Shown: piece after piece, positions 35,782 through 44,772 of the stretch
How the letters are laid out: every line of letters begins with the position of its first letter
Numbering within the stretch: the first letter of the stretch is position 1
DNA from: an uncultured Bacteroidales bacterium
Lineage (GTDB): Bacteria; Bacteroidota; Bacteroidia; Bacteroidales; UBA932
DNA: 64,000 bases
Direction: 5' to 3'
Assembly (NCBI GenBank): GCA_944326305.1
Contig: CALVDL010000002.1
Coordinates: 120,140 to 184,139 of the forward strand
Notes under the pieces: model-generated
What the model was told of the DNA's origin: nothing
What the model saw: only the letters and a program-made list of their open reading frames with translations
Databases searched by the model: none
Program-made: the position numbers and the translations under genes

Positions 35782-36773
35782 TATGGAACCTCTACTGCGT
35801 TGATTATTTCAGCGATGATGTTCTCGGTAGTGACATTCTCCGCCTCCGCCTCGTATGTGAGGCCTATCCTGTGGCGGAGCACCTCGTTGCAGACCGCCCT
35901 CACGTCCTCCGGTATTACATAGCCCCTTCTCTTTATGAACGCATATGCCTTGGATGCCATTGAGAGTGAAATACTTGCACGGGGAGAAGCTCCGTATGAG
36001 ATGAGATTTGCGAGTTTCCCGAGCCCGTAGTCCTGCGGCGTCCTTGTAGCATAGACTATGTCCACGATATATCTTTCTATCTTCTCGTCCATGTAGACAT
36101 CCTTGACCACCTGCCTTGCACGGATGATGTCCTCCGGCTTCAGGATAGGGCTCGCCTTCGGGAACTCCCCGGTATTGTTCATCCTGACTATAAGCCTCTC
36201 CTCCTCCTTCTTCGGATAGCTTACCACCACCTTCAGCATGAAACGGTCGACCTGCGCCTCGGGGAGCGGGTATGTACCCTCCTGCTCGATCGGGTTCTGG
36301 GTCGCCATCACCAGGAACGGCTCCGGCAGCTTGAAGGTCTCGTCACCGATGGTCACCTGCCTCTCCTGCATTGCCTCGAGCAGGGCCGACTGCACCTTGG
36401 CCGGAGAACGGTTGATCTCGTCGGCAAGAACGAAATTCGCGAAGATCGGCCCCTTCTTGATCTGGAACTGCTCACTCTTCTGGGAGTATATCAGAGTACC
36501 GATGACATCGGCAGGGAGCAGGTCCGGAGTAAACTGAATACGGCTGAACTTCGCGTCTACGGCTGAAGCCAATGTATTAATAGCCAGTGTTTTTGCCAAT
36601 CCGGGCACACCTTCAAGGAGGATATGTCCGTTTGCCAGAAGGCCAATGAGAAGATTCTCCACAAGAGACTTCTGCCCTACAATCACCTTCCCCATTTCCA
36701 TAGTGAGGAGATCGACGAAAGAGCTTTCCTTCTGAATGCGGTCATTAAGTTCTTTAATGTTAACACTCTCCAT
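35781..36773 (-). CDS. MoxR family AAA+ ATPase
   Basis: A 330-residue AAA+ ATPase, first gene of the Bat operon. Walker A reads GVPGLAKT (about 55-62), Walker B LADEINR, with sensor and arginine-finger segments (ATQNPIEQEGTYPLPEAQVDRF). MoxR ATPases act as chaperones that insert cofactors or remodel VWA-domain partners; here the natural clients are DUF58, BatA and BatB. A -7 box, TAACTTTG (36835-36828), lies upstream on its strand. Confidence 0.95.
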   Translation of the reverse strand: MESVNIKELNDRIQKESSFVDLLTMEMGKVIVGQKSLVENLLIGLLANGHILLEGVPGLAKTLAINTLASAVDAKFSRIQFTPDLLPADVIGTLIYSQKSEQFQIKKGPIFANFVLADEINRSPAKVQSALLEAMQERQVTIGDETFKLPEPFLVMATQNPIEQEGTYPLPEAQVDRFMLKVVVSYPKKEEERLIVRMNNTGEFPKASPILKPEDIIRARQVVKDVYMDEKIERYIVDIVYATRTPQDYGLGKLANLISYGASPRASISLSMASKAYAFIKRRGYVIPEDVRAVCNEVLRHRIGLTYEAEAENVTTENIIAEIINAVEVP

Positions 36774-36784
36774 ATAAATATCTG

Positions 36785-36835
36785 TTTGCTTTTAAACTTC
36801 TTTATCTATTTTTGCAGATAAATCCTCCAAAGTTA
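36785..36835. promoter_or_regulatory. Divergent promoters of truA and the Bat operon
   Basis: Plus strand: TTTG (36785-36788), 18 bases, TATTTTTG (36807-36814), 43 bases before truA. Minus strand: TAACTTTG (36835-36828) toward moxR, with no clear -33 box. The two overlap, so firing of one may hinder the other. Confidence 0.55.
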
Positions 36836-36856
36836 CAATTTTTCAAAGAAACCGCC

Positions 36857-37639
36857 ATGAAATTCACAATAAGGCTTTCCTACAACGGGGCTTCCTTCCG
36901 CGGATGGCAACAGCAGAAAAACGGCACAAGTATACAGGGAGAACTCCAGAAGGCACTGTCCATGCTCCTGAAATGCGATGTTCCGGTAACCGGGGCCGGA
37001 CGGACGGATGCCGGCGTCAACGCTGTGAACTACCTTGCCCATTTCGAAGTAAGTGAAGGGGCTGATGTTGAGCCGGAATTTTTGGAATACAAATTAAATG
37101 CCATCCTGCCTAAAGCCATAACGGTACATGAAATAGCCCCGGCCGGAGCCAGCTTCCACGCACGGTTTTCAGCATTGTCGAGGGAATACCACTACTTCAT
37201 ACACAGGAAGAAAGACCCATTCATGGACAGCTTCTCGCACTTCTGCGTCTATCCGCTCGACATGGAGAAGATGAACAGCGCGGCGGCCCTGCTGCTCGGG
37301 GAGCATGACTTCAGCTGCTTCGAGAAGACAGGGGGAAACAACCTCACTTCGGTCTGTACGGTCTACGAAGCATGCTGGAAGACATACAGCCCGGTCCATG
37401 TGTCCCAGATGGGCTATCCCGCAGAAGAAGGGGACTACATGATGTTCACGGTGCGGGCCAACCGCTTCCTGCGCAACATGGTGCGGGCCATCGTCGGCTC
37501 CCTCATCGACGTGGGCCGGGGCAAGAAGGACACGGAATGGTTCAGGAGGCTCATCGAGAGCGGCAGCCGCTCCGACGCCGGAGAATCCGTCCCGGGGAAA
37601 GCCCTGTTCCTGAGCGGGGTCACGTATCCCGGAGAATGA
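36857..37639 (+). CDS. truA: tRNA pseudouridine38-40 synthase
   Basis: A 260-residue enzyme that isomerises uridines 38-40 of the tRNA anticodon arm. The catalytic Asp is in GAGRTDAGVNAVNYLAHF (about residues 50-60), with GASFRGWQ near the start and FLRNMVRAIVGSLIDVGRGK in the C-terminal half. The ATG at 36857 was chosen over an in-frame ATG at 36812 that lies within the promoter. Normal family length. Confidence 0.97.
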   Translation: MKFTIRLSYNGASFRGWQQQKNGTSIQGELQKALSMLLKCDVPVTGAGRTDAGVNAVNYLAHFEVSEGADVEPEFLEYKLNAILPKAITVHEIAPAGASFHARFSALSREYHYFIHRKKDPFMDSFSHFCVYPLDMEKMNSAAALLLGEHDFSCFEKTGGNNLTSVCTVYEACWKTYSPVHVSQMGYPAEEGDYMMFTVRANRFLRNMVRAIVGSLIDVGRGKKDTEWFRRLIESGSRSDAGESVPGKALFLSGVTYPGE

Positions 37640-37666
37640 AATTCACAGGAAAATCAAAACTCCATA

Positions 37667-37698
37667 TTTAGGAATTTCAGGATTTTTACCTAATTTTG
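37667..37698 (+). promoter_or_regulatory. Promoter of the exbB-exbD-tonB group
   Basis: TTTA (37667-37670), 20 bases, TAATTTTG (37691-37698), 31 bases before the exbB start; near-consensus. Confidence 0.6.
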
Positions 37699-37728
37699 CA
37701 GTCTTTTATACATTATATTTAAAACAAC

Positions 37729-38433
37729 ATGCTTTTCAATCTTTTACAATCCGGTGTCGATGCTTTGGACACTGTCGCGGAAGCGGTTCCGCAGCAGCAG
37801 GAAATGACAATGTCGCTTTTCGAGCTTTTCCTGAAGGGAGGTGCACTGATGTGGGTCCTGCTGGCACTCTCCATTTTGGCGATATATATCTTCGGGAAGA
37901 AATGGTGGGTCCTGCGCAAGGCGGGGACGGTCGATCCTTATTTCATGAAAGACATCAATGACCTCCTCACCGACGGCAAGACCAAGTCGGCCGTGGCGCT
38001 CTGCCAGAAGTATGACACCCCTGTGGCAAGAATGGTGGAAAAGGGCATAGACAGGATGGGCCGCCCTCTCCAGGACATACAGACAGCCGTGGAGAACACG
38101 GGCAACGTGGAAGTCTCCCGGCTTGAGAAGGGGCTCCCGATACTGGCAACCATCGCGGGAGGCGCCCCTATGATCGGCTTCCTGGGGACCGTAACCGGTA
38201 TGGTACAGGCATTCTTCAATATGGCCAACGCCGGCAACAACATCGACATCACCCTCCTCTCCGGCGGTATATACACCGCCATGATCACTACAGTGGGAGG
38301 CCTCATTGTCGGCATACCGGCATATTTCGGATACAACTACCTCACATCAAAGATATCCGACATCGTATTCAACATGGAAAGCATCACCATAGATTTCATG
38401 GACGTCCTCAACAAATCCTCTGAAAGCAAATAG
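37729..38433 (+). CDS. exbB: ExbB/TolQ-type proton channel subunit
   Basis: A 234-residue inner-membrane protein of the MotA/TolQ/ExbB family with three transmembrane helices: about 33-50, and the pair in the region IAGGAPMIGFLGTVTGMVQAF and YTAMITTVGGLIVGIPAYFGYNYL. With ExbD it uses the proton-motive force to drive TonB. The next genes encode ExbD- and TonB-like proteins, so the system is complete here. The first 25 residues are extra compared with E. coli ExbB; starting at the internal ATG (37804) is possible. Confidence 0.93.
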   Translation: MLFNLLQSGVDALDTVAEAVPQQQEMTMSLFELFLKGGALMWVLLALSILAIYIFGKKWWVLRKAGTVDPYFMKDINDLLTDGKTKSAVALCQKYDTPVARMVEKGIDRMGRPLQDIQTAVENTGNVEVSRLEKGLPILATIAGGAPMIGFLGTVTGMVQAFFNMANAGNNIDITLLSGGIYTAMITTVGGLIVGIPAYFGYNYLTSKISDIVFNMESITIDFMDVLNKSSESK

Positions 38434-38441
38434 GTCAGGCC

Positions 38442-38855
38442 ATGGCAATCAAAAGAAATACACGTATCACTGCAGAGTTCTCGATGTCTTCGATGACGGA
38501 CATCGTGTTCCTGCTGCTTGTATTCTTCCTGGTGACATCCACGCTGGTGAACCCGAACGCGCTCAAGCTCCTGCTACCTAAGAGCACAGGGCAGGTGGCG
38601 GCCAAGGCGACGGTAAGCGTATCCATCAAGCATTATCTTGACACGGACACCTTCTCATACCATATAAACGGAGACCCGGTACCTGTGAAGTTCTCCGAAA
38701 TAGAGGACGACCTGGTGGAGCTCCTGCAGAGCGAGCCGGACCCTACATTCTCGATATATGCAGACGAGACCGTCCCAATAAAAGAGGTGGTCCAGGTAAT
38801 GAATATAGCAAAAAGGAACCATTATAAAGTCATCCTGGCGACATCGCCGGAATAA
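38442..38855 (+). CDS. exbD: ExbD/TolR-type protein
   Basis: A 137-residue protein with one N-terminal transmembrane helix (SMSSMTDIVFLLLVFFLVTS), which contains the conserved Asp of the proton path, and a periplasmic domain ending in KRNHYKVILATSPE. It follows exbB by 8 bases. Confidence 0.93.
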   Translation: MAIKRNTRITAEFSMSSMTDIVFLLLVFFLVTSTLVNPNALKLLLPKSTGQVAAKATVSVSIKHYLDTDTFSYHINGDPVPVKFSEIEDDLVELLQSEPDPTFSIYADETVPIKEVVQVMNIAKRNHYKVILATSPE

Positions 38856-38874
38856 AGCACGGAATCAATAGAGG

Positions 38875-39666
38875 ATGGCAGGACAGTATCTGAACGAACG
38901 TAGCCGGCAGCAGAAGATGTCGAGCATCATAGGCATAGCATCGACGGCGGTTATCCATATCGCCGTCCTCACTGTCGGGTGCGTATCAGGGCTTAAATAC
39001 ATGTACCCGCCACCCGAGGAGCAGGCCATGCTGATAGATTTCACGGAAGCCGTGGCGGAGATTCCAAAACAGGAGACCACGGGGTCACAGCCCAGATCGG
39101 TGAAGGCGGACCTCGAGCAGGACGTAAAGCTCGTGCAGGCGTCTGAGGCCCAGCATACGGGGACAGAGGCGAACGAGGCCCCGGAAGCCGTCAACGATGA
39201 TTTCGGGGATGTGGAAACGCCACAGCCTCCACGGGAAAAGGAGATAGACCGCAGGGCGCTTTTCCACGCGGCGGACAACAAGACACAGAAAGACACTCTT
39301 GCGGCCCAGACGGCTGCAAAAGTATCGGACGCCCTGAAGGCAGGCCACGCACAGGGCAACACAAGGACAGGAAATACAGACGGAGAGCCGAACGCACATC
39401 TTGCCGGACGGGAAGTCCTGGGAAGCCTGCCGAAGCCGAGCTACACGGTGCAGCAGGCAGGGAAAGTGGTGGTGAAGATAAAAGTCGACCAGTATGGCAA
39501 GGTACTTGAAGCTGTGCCGGGCGCTTCCGGCACCACACTCACGGACAAGACCATCTGGGAGTCCGTGAAAAAAGCCGCGCTCGACGCGAGGTTCAACATG
39601 AGCAGCGAGGCCCCGGCGGTACAGGAAGGCACGATAACGTATGTCTTCAACCTTACAAAGAATTAG
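38875..39666 (+). CDS. TonB-like energy transducer
   Basis: A 263-residue protein: short cytoplasmic N terminus, one membrane helix (ASTAVIHIAVLTVGCVSGL, about 22-40), a long charged periplasmic linker (40-170) rich in Glu and Gln instead of the Pro/Lys repeats of classical TonB, and a C-terminal TonB domain with VVVKIKVDQYGKVLEAVPGA and ESVKKAALDARFN. It would link ExbB-ExbD to outer-membrane receptors such as the one at 14.7-16.9 kb. A TolA-like envelope role is also possible. Confidence 0.85.
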   Translation: MAGQYLNERSRQQKMSSIIGIASTAVIHIAVLTVGCVSGLKYMYPPPEEQAMLIDFTEAVAEIPKQETTGSQPRSVKADLEQDVKLVQASEAQHTGTEANEAPEAVNDDFGDVETPQPPREKEIDRRALFHAADNKTQKDTLAAQTAAKVSDALKAGHAQGNTRTGNTDGEPNAHLAGREVLGSLPKPSYTVQQAGKVVVKIKVDQYGKVLEAVPGASGTTLTDKTIWESVKKAALDARFNMSSEAPAVQEGTITYVFNLTKN

Positions 39667-39740
39667 ACAGTATGGCGTGAGCCATCATCACATTTTAATA
39701 TTAATAAAATTTAAATCCGCCCCGTGAAGGGGTAAAGACA

Positions 39741-41099
39741 ATGGAGAACTACAACAACGAGGGCTTCGACAGCCAGGTCAGCAACCGTAGGGATTACGGC
39801 AGCGAAAGAAATTCGGAAAGGGACTACTCAAGCGGCTATTCACAGGCCGGGAGGAAACTCCGCCACAGGAAAAACCGCACAAACGCATCCGAAAGCAGTT
39901 CAAACTATCAATCAAACGACTATCATTCATTCAGCAGGAGCCCGTACCGGCAAGAAGGGCAAAGCGGACAGCGTTCATTCTCCGACAGGAGGGGACCCGG
40001 GTACGGGGAGCGCAAAAGCTACGGCGGCAGCAGGTATTCCGACAGTGGCCGGGGATACGGAGACAGGAGGCCAGCACAGAGGCGCCCGTTCGGAGATCAG
40101 GACGACTACAGGAGGTCTGGAGAAGGCAGGAGATATTCTGACGAGAACGGAGAAAGGAGAGGATTCTCCTCCGGAAGGCCAGCCGGGAAAAGGAATTTCC
40201 AGGGGGCGCGCAAAGGGGCCCCGTCCCCGGCAAGGGGCAGAAGGCCTGGCGGCCCGGCAGTGAAGAACACTAAAAGGCAGCCTGATGCAGCACTGGCAGG
40301 GATTAACCGCATGCTCAGCAGGAAACCGCAGATCAACGACAGCATGCTCTCCGACAACGACATGGTAAACATACCGGTAAAAGAGGAGGTAAGGCTCAAC
40401 AAGTTCATCGCCAACTCCGGGGTATGCTCGCGCCGCGAGGCCGACAACCTCATCCTGGCAGGAGTGGTTACAGTAAACGGCAAACTGGTCACGGAGCTCG
40501 GCACGAAGGTCAACATATACACTGACGACGTCCGATTCAACGGAGAAAGGCTCAGGGGCGAGGAGAAGGTATATATCGTAATGAACAAGCCGAAAGGCTT
40601 CGTTACGACAGCCAGCGACCCGCATGCGGACAAGACCGTCATGGACCTCCTCAAGAGTTGTACGGCGCGTGTGTTCCCGGTAGGGAGGCTGGACAAAAAC
40701 ACGACAGGAGTGCTCATGTTCACCAACGACGGGGAAATAGCCGAAAAGCTCACGCATCCTTCATACGACAAGAAGAAGATATACCAGGTGACCCTCGACA
40801 AGGATCTTTCGTCAGAGGACTTCGGCCGCATCATGGGCGGGATCGAGCTTGCCGACGGGGTGATTGCGGCAGATGAGCTCGAATATATCGACGACAAGGA
40901 CCACAGGAAGCTCGGCATCGAGATACATTCAGGCAAGAACCGTATCGTCAGGAGGATTTTCGAATCGCTCGGATACAGTGTAAAGGCCCTTGACAGGGTA
41001 TATTTCGCAGGGCTGACCAAGAAAGGCCTCAAGAGGGGGGCATGGAGATACCTCTCGCAGGGAGAAGTGAACATCCTGAAAATGGGCGCATACGTTTAA
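39741..41099 (+). CDS. RluB/RsuA-type rRNA pseudouridine synthase with disordered N-terminal extension
   Basis: A 452-residue protein. Residues 1-190 are low-complexity, rich in Arg, Gly, Ser, Tyr and Asp with RG repeats, probably disordered and RNA-binding. An S4 domain follows (LNKFIANSGVCSRREADNLI, about 213-260), then the synthase domain with catalytic Asp318 in GRLDKNTTGVLMFTNDGE and GKNRIVRRIFESLG. The family modifies 23S or 16S rRNA; which site is not decided. It is followed 9 bases later by era, matching a common ribosome-biogenesis grouping. Confidence 0.93.
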   Translation: MENYNNEGFDSQVSNRRDYGSERNSERDYSSGYSQAGRKLRHRKNRTNASESSSNYQSNDYHSFSRSPYRQEGQSGQRSFSDRRGPGYGERKSYGGSRYSDSGRGYGDRRPAQRRPFGDQDDYRRSGEGRRYSDENGERRGFSSGRPAGKRNFQGARKGAPSPARGRRPGGPAVKNTKRQPDAALAGINRMLSRKPQINDSMLSDNDMVNIPVKEEVRLNKFIANSGVCSRREADNLILAGVVTVNGKLVTELGTKVNIYTDDVRFNGERLRGEEKVYIVMNKPKGFVTTASDPHADKTVMDLLKSCTARVFPVGRLDKNTTGVLMFTNDGEIAEKLTHPSYDKKKIYQVTLDKDLSSEDFGRIMGGIELADGVIAADELEYIDDKDHRKLGIEIHSGKNRIVRRIFESLGYSVKALDRVYFAGLTKKGLKRGAWRYLSQGEVNILKMGAYV

Positions 41100-41108
41100 C
41101 GGAACGAC

Positions 41109-41999
41109 ATGAGCGAAAAGAAGCACCGTGCAGGGTTTGTGAACATAATCGGGAACCCGAATGTAGGCAAATCCACTTTGATGAACGCCCTGGTCGGGGA
41201 AAAGCTGTCCATTGTGACAGCCAAGGCCCAGACCACGCGGCACAGGATAATGGGGATAGTAAACGGGGAAGACTACCAGATAGTCTACTCCGACACCCCC
41301 GGAATCCTCAAGCCCAACTACAGGCTGCAGCAGAACATGATGAACTTCGTCGACACGGCAATCGGAGACGCGGATATCATCCTGTATGTGACTGACGTAG
41401 TGGAGCAGGGGGACAAGAACGCCGACTATATCGCGAAGCTGCGAGACATCCTCTGCCCTGTAATACTGGTCATCAACAAGATAGACATCAGCACCCAGGA
41501 GCAGGTCCACCAGCTTATGGACTGGTGGCACGGGCAGCTGCCGCAGGCGATTATCTACCCGGCCTCGGCCCAGGAGAAGTTCAACCTCGAAAATATCTTC
41601 GACGCCATCATAGAACACCTCCCGGAGGCTCCGGCATGGTATGACAAGGATGTGTTCACAGACAGGAACCTCAGGTTCTTCGCATCCGAAATCATCAGGG
41701 AGAAGATCCTGCTGAACTACAGCCAGGAGATCCCGTACAGCTGCGAAGTGGCCATCGAGGAATTCAAGGAAGGAGCAGAGCGCTACGACATCAGCGCGGT
41801 GATTTATGTCATACGTGAGTCACAGAAAGGGATCCTCATAGGAAAAGGAGGGTCTGCACTGAAGAAAGTCGGGACCCAGGCACGCTTGGACATGGAGGAT
41901 TTCTTCCAGAAGAAGGTCTTCCTGAGGCTTTTCGTCAAGACAGACCCGGACTGGAGGGAAAACAAGAAGGAACTCAAGAGGTTCGGATACGAATACTAA
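41109..41999 (+). CDS. era: GTPase Era
   Basis: A 296-residue GTPase that binds the 3' end of 16S rRNA and monitors 30S maturation. G1 is GNPNVGKST (about 16-24), G3 DTPG, G4 NKID; the C-terminal KH domain includes RESQKGILIGKGGSALKKVG. Length is standard. It sits in a plus-strand run after the pseudouridine synthase and 18 bases before the topoisomerase gene. Confidence 0.97.
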   Translation: MSEKKHRAGFVNIIGNPNVGKSTLMNALVGEKLSIVTAKAQTTRHRIMGIVNGEDYQIVYSDTPGILKPNYRLQQNMMNFVDTAIGDADIILYVTDVVEQGDKNADYIAKLRDILCPVILVINKIDISTQEQVHQLMDWWHGQLPQAIIYPASAQEKFNLENIFDAIIEHLPEAPAWYDKDVFTDRNLRFFASEIIREKILLNYSQEIPYSCEVAIEEFKEGAERYDISAVIYVIRESQKGILIGKGGSALKKVGTQARLDMEDFFQKKVFLRLFVKTDPDWRENKKELKRFGYEY

Positions 42000-42017
42000 A
42001 ACTTTTGGAAACGATAT

Positions 42018-44735
42018 ATGGAGATGGACGATATGGACCTGCCCGCAGAAGGACAGGGGGACGAATACAATGACGCACCTGTGGAAGAAGGGCAGTCATC
42101 CGGCAAATTCGACAAGCTGCTCAGCGAGAACAGCCGGAAATACAAGCTTTCCGGCATGTTCAAGGAATGGTTCCTGGACTATTCCTCATACGTGATACTC
42201 CAGAGGGCCGTCCCGCATATCATCGACGGGCTGAAGCCGGTGCAGAGGCGTGTCCTCCATGCAATGTACAGGAAAGACGACGGCCACTACACCAAGGTGG
42301 CCAATCTGGTGGGAGAGGCAATGCAGTTCCACCCGCACGGAGACGCCTCGATACTCGGGGCCCTGGTGCAGCTGGGGCAGAAAAACCTCCTGATCGACTG
42401 CCAGGGGAACTGGGGCAACATAATCACCGGTGACCCCAACGCCGCCGCACGATACATAGAGGCGAGGCTCTCCAGATTCGCCAAGGAAGTGGTATTCAAC
42501 CCTAAGATAACAAACTGGATGACCTCCTACGACGGCAGGAACCAGGAGCCGACAGAGCTTCCCGTGAAATTTCCGCTTCTTCTCGCCCAAGGGGCTGAAG
42601 GCATCGCCGTAGGACTTGCATCCAAGATCCTCCCGCACAACTTCAACGAGCTGATAGACGCCTCTGTCTCCATCCTCAAGGGTGAGGACTTCGAACTCCT
42701 GCCCGACTTCCCTACCGGCGGATACGCTGACTGCTCGAAGTACAACAACGGACAGAGAGGAGGCACGGTAAAGGTCCGTGCAAAAATCGAGAAAATAGAC
42801 AAGAACACCATCGCCATCACAGAAGTGCCATACGGGAAGACCACCCACATGGTAATCGAATCCATCATCAAGGCCAAGAACAAAGGGAAGATCAAGATCA
42901 AGAAGATAGATGACCTGACCACCGTCAAGGCAAATCTTGTGATCCATCTCCCGAACGACGTGTCCCCGGACAAGACCATAGACGCCCTCTATGCCTTCAC
43001 GGACTGTGAAGTATCCATCTCCCCGAACGCCTGCGTAATTGTGGAGAACAAGCCTAAATTCCTTAATGTCAAGGATATACTCATATACGACACAATGCAC
43101 ACCAGAGACCTTCTGGGGCAGGAGCTCCAGATAAGGCTGGATGAGCTGGAGAGCGACTGGCACTACGGCTCCCTGGAGCGTATCTTCTTCGAAAACAAGG
43201 TATACAAAATTCTGGAGAAGGACTCGGCCAGCTGGGAGGAGCAGATAGACGAGGTGTTCACAACAATGAAGACCTACCAGGACCTCCTGAAGAAAGAGAT
43301 TGTAATGGATGACATCAACCGCCTGGTGGAGAAGCCCGTAAGGAAAATATCCAAATTCGATGTCAAGGCCCTGGACGAGAAACTTAAAGGGGTAGAGGCC
43401 GAAATCGATGAGGTGAAAAACCATCTGGAGCATCTCACCGAATTTACCATCAACTACTTCAGGAACCTGAAAAAGAAATACGGGGCGGATTTCCCGAGAC
43501 AGACGGAAATCGTGAATTTCGAGTCCATCACCGTATCGAGGGTGGTGAACAACAACGCCAAGCTCTACGCAAACATGTCCGAGGGCTTCGTCGGCATCAA
43601 CCTCAAGAAGGAGGACAATGCGGAATTCATCTGCGACTGTTCCGACATGTCCGAGATAATCGTGTTCCGCAAGGACGGCAAATACAGCGTCACCAAGGTG
43701 AGCGACAAGGCCTTCTTCGGTAAAGACCTGCTGTATGTCGGGCTTTTCGACAGGAACGACTCGAGGACAATCTACAACGCCATCTACCGTGAAGGGAAAA
43801 GCAGCGTGACATATGCCAAGAGGTTTGCAGTGACAAGCATCACCAGGGACAAGGAATACGACCTGACAACAGGGGCCCCGGGCTCCGCCGTACTATGGTT
43901 CACGGCAAACGGGAACGGAGAGGCCGAGACAGTGCGCATAAACCTCAGGCCGCGTCCGAAGCTGAAGAAGTCCTCTTTCGAATATGACTTTTCATCCCTT
44001 GCAATAAAGGGCAGGGCATCAAGAGGAAACCTCGTATCAAAGAATCCTGTCCAGCGCATATACCTCAAATCCAAAGGGGTTTCGACAATCGGAGGGAAAG
44101 ACATCTGGTTCGACCAGGACATAAACAGGCTCAACGAAGACGGCAGGGGCATATATCTTGGCCAGTTCGACACCGGGGAGCACATCCTCGCGATATTCAG
44201 CGACGGGACATACTACACCACCTCATTCGACCTGAGCAACAGATACCAGGACAATCTCCTGAAAATCGAGAAGCTGGACATTGGAAAGACCTACACCGCC
44301 ATATATTATGACGGGAAACAGGAATGCTTCTATATAAAAAGGTTCTCTTTCGACATCAGCGACAATACCCTGCTGTCCTTCATCTCCGAAGAAAAAGGTT
44401 CCTACCTTGTGGCCGTCAGCGATGACAGGCATCCGCAGATAGAAATCGTTTTCGGAGGAAAGCATGAATACAGGCCGGCGGAGCATATCGATGCAGAGGA
44501 ATTCATAGGAAAGAAGGGCATACAGGCAAAAGGAAAGAAAGCAAGCCAGTACGAGCTTAAAGAGATACGCTTCATCGAACCGCTCGAGAAGCCTGAGGAA
44601 GACGCAATCGAAGCCGGGAGCGGGCACGGCATGAGTTCGATTCCGGAAGACGGGGTAGACATGCCTGATGACGGCAGCCCGGACAGGGCCGGAGAAATGG
44701 ACGACGGGGATGACGAGCAGCTGAGCCTGTTCTGA
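42018..44735 (+). CDS. DNA topoisomerase IV subunit A / GyrA-like
   Basis: A 905-residue type IIA topoisomerase A subunit. The active-site tyrosine is Tyr146 in AAARYIEARL, preceded by the winged-helix region (AVPHIIDGLKPVQRRVLHAM and FHPHGDASI). A coiled-coil segment lies around 445-490 and a degenerate beta-propeller C-terminal domain follows, without a clear GyrA box, which favours topoisomerase IV (ParC, decatenation) over gyrase. The ends are acidic: MEMDDMDLPAEGQGDE at the start and a long Asp/Glu tail at the end. Its B subunit is not in the window. Confidence 0.9.
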   Translation: MEMDDMDLPAEGQGDEYNDAPVEEGQSSGKFDKLLSENSRKYKLSGMFKEWFLDYSSYVILQRAVPHIIDGLKPVQRRVLHAMYRKDDGHYTKVANLVGEAMQFHPHGDASILGALVQLGQKNLLIDCQGNWGNIITGDPNAAARYIEARLSRFAKEVVFNPKITNWMTSYDGRNQEPTELPVKFPLLLAQGAEGIAVGLASKILPHNFNELIDASVSILKGEDFELLPDFPTGGYADCSKYNNGQRGGTVKVRAKIEKIDKNTIAITEVPYGKTTHMVIESIIKAKNKGKIKIKKIDDLTTVKANLVIHLPNDVSPDKTIDALYAFTDCEVSISPNACVIVENKPKFLNVKDILIYDTMHTRDLLGQELQIRLDELESDWHYGSLERIFFENKVYKILEKDSASWEEQIDEVFTTMKTYQDLLKKEIVMDDINRLVEKPVRKISKFDVKALDEKLKGVEAEIDEVKNHLEHLTEFTINYFRNLKKKYGADFPRQTEIVNFESITVSRVVNNNAKLYANMSEGFVGINLKKEDNAEFICDCSDMSEIIVFRKDGKYSVTKVSDKAFFGKDLLYVGLFDRNDSRTIYNAIYREGKSSVTYAKRFAVTSITRDKEYDLTTGAPGSAVLWFTANGNGEAETVRINLRPRPKLKKSSFEYDFSSLAIKGRASRGNLVSKNPVQRIYLKSKGVSTIGGKDIWFDQDINRLNEDGRGIYLGQFDTGEHILAIFSDGTYYTTSFDLSNRYQDNLLKIEKLDIGKTYTAIYYDGKQECFYIKRFSFDISDNTLLSFISEEKGSYLVAVSDDRHPQIEIVFGGKHEYRPAEHIDAEEFIGKKGIQAKGKKASQYELKEIRFIEPLEKPEEDAIEAGSGHGMSSIPEDGVDMPDDGSPDRAGEMDDGDDEQLSLF

Positions 44736-44772
44736 TTGTCCTGAAATCAGATTCTGGAGCCGGAAACTTATC

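Noticed and set aside
42186..43433. 415-codon open frame opposite the topoisomerase gene
   Set aside because: Antisense shadow of the conserved catalytic domain.
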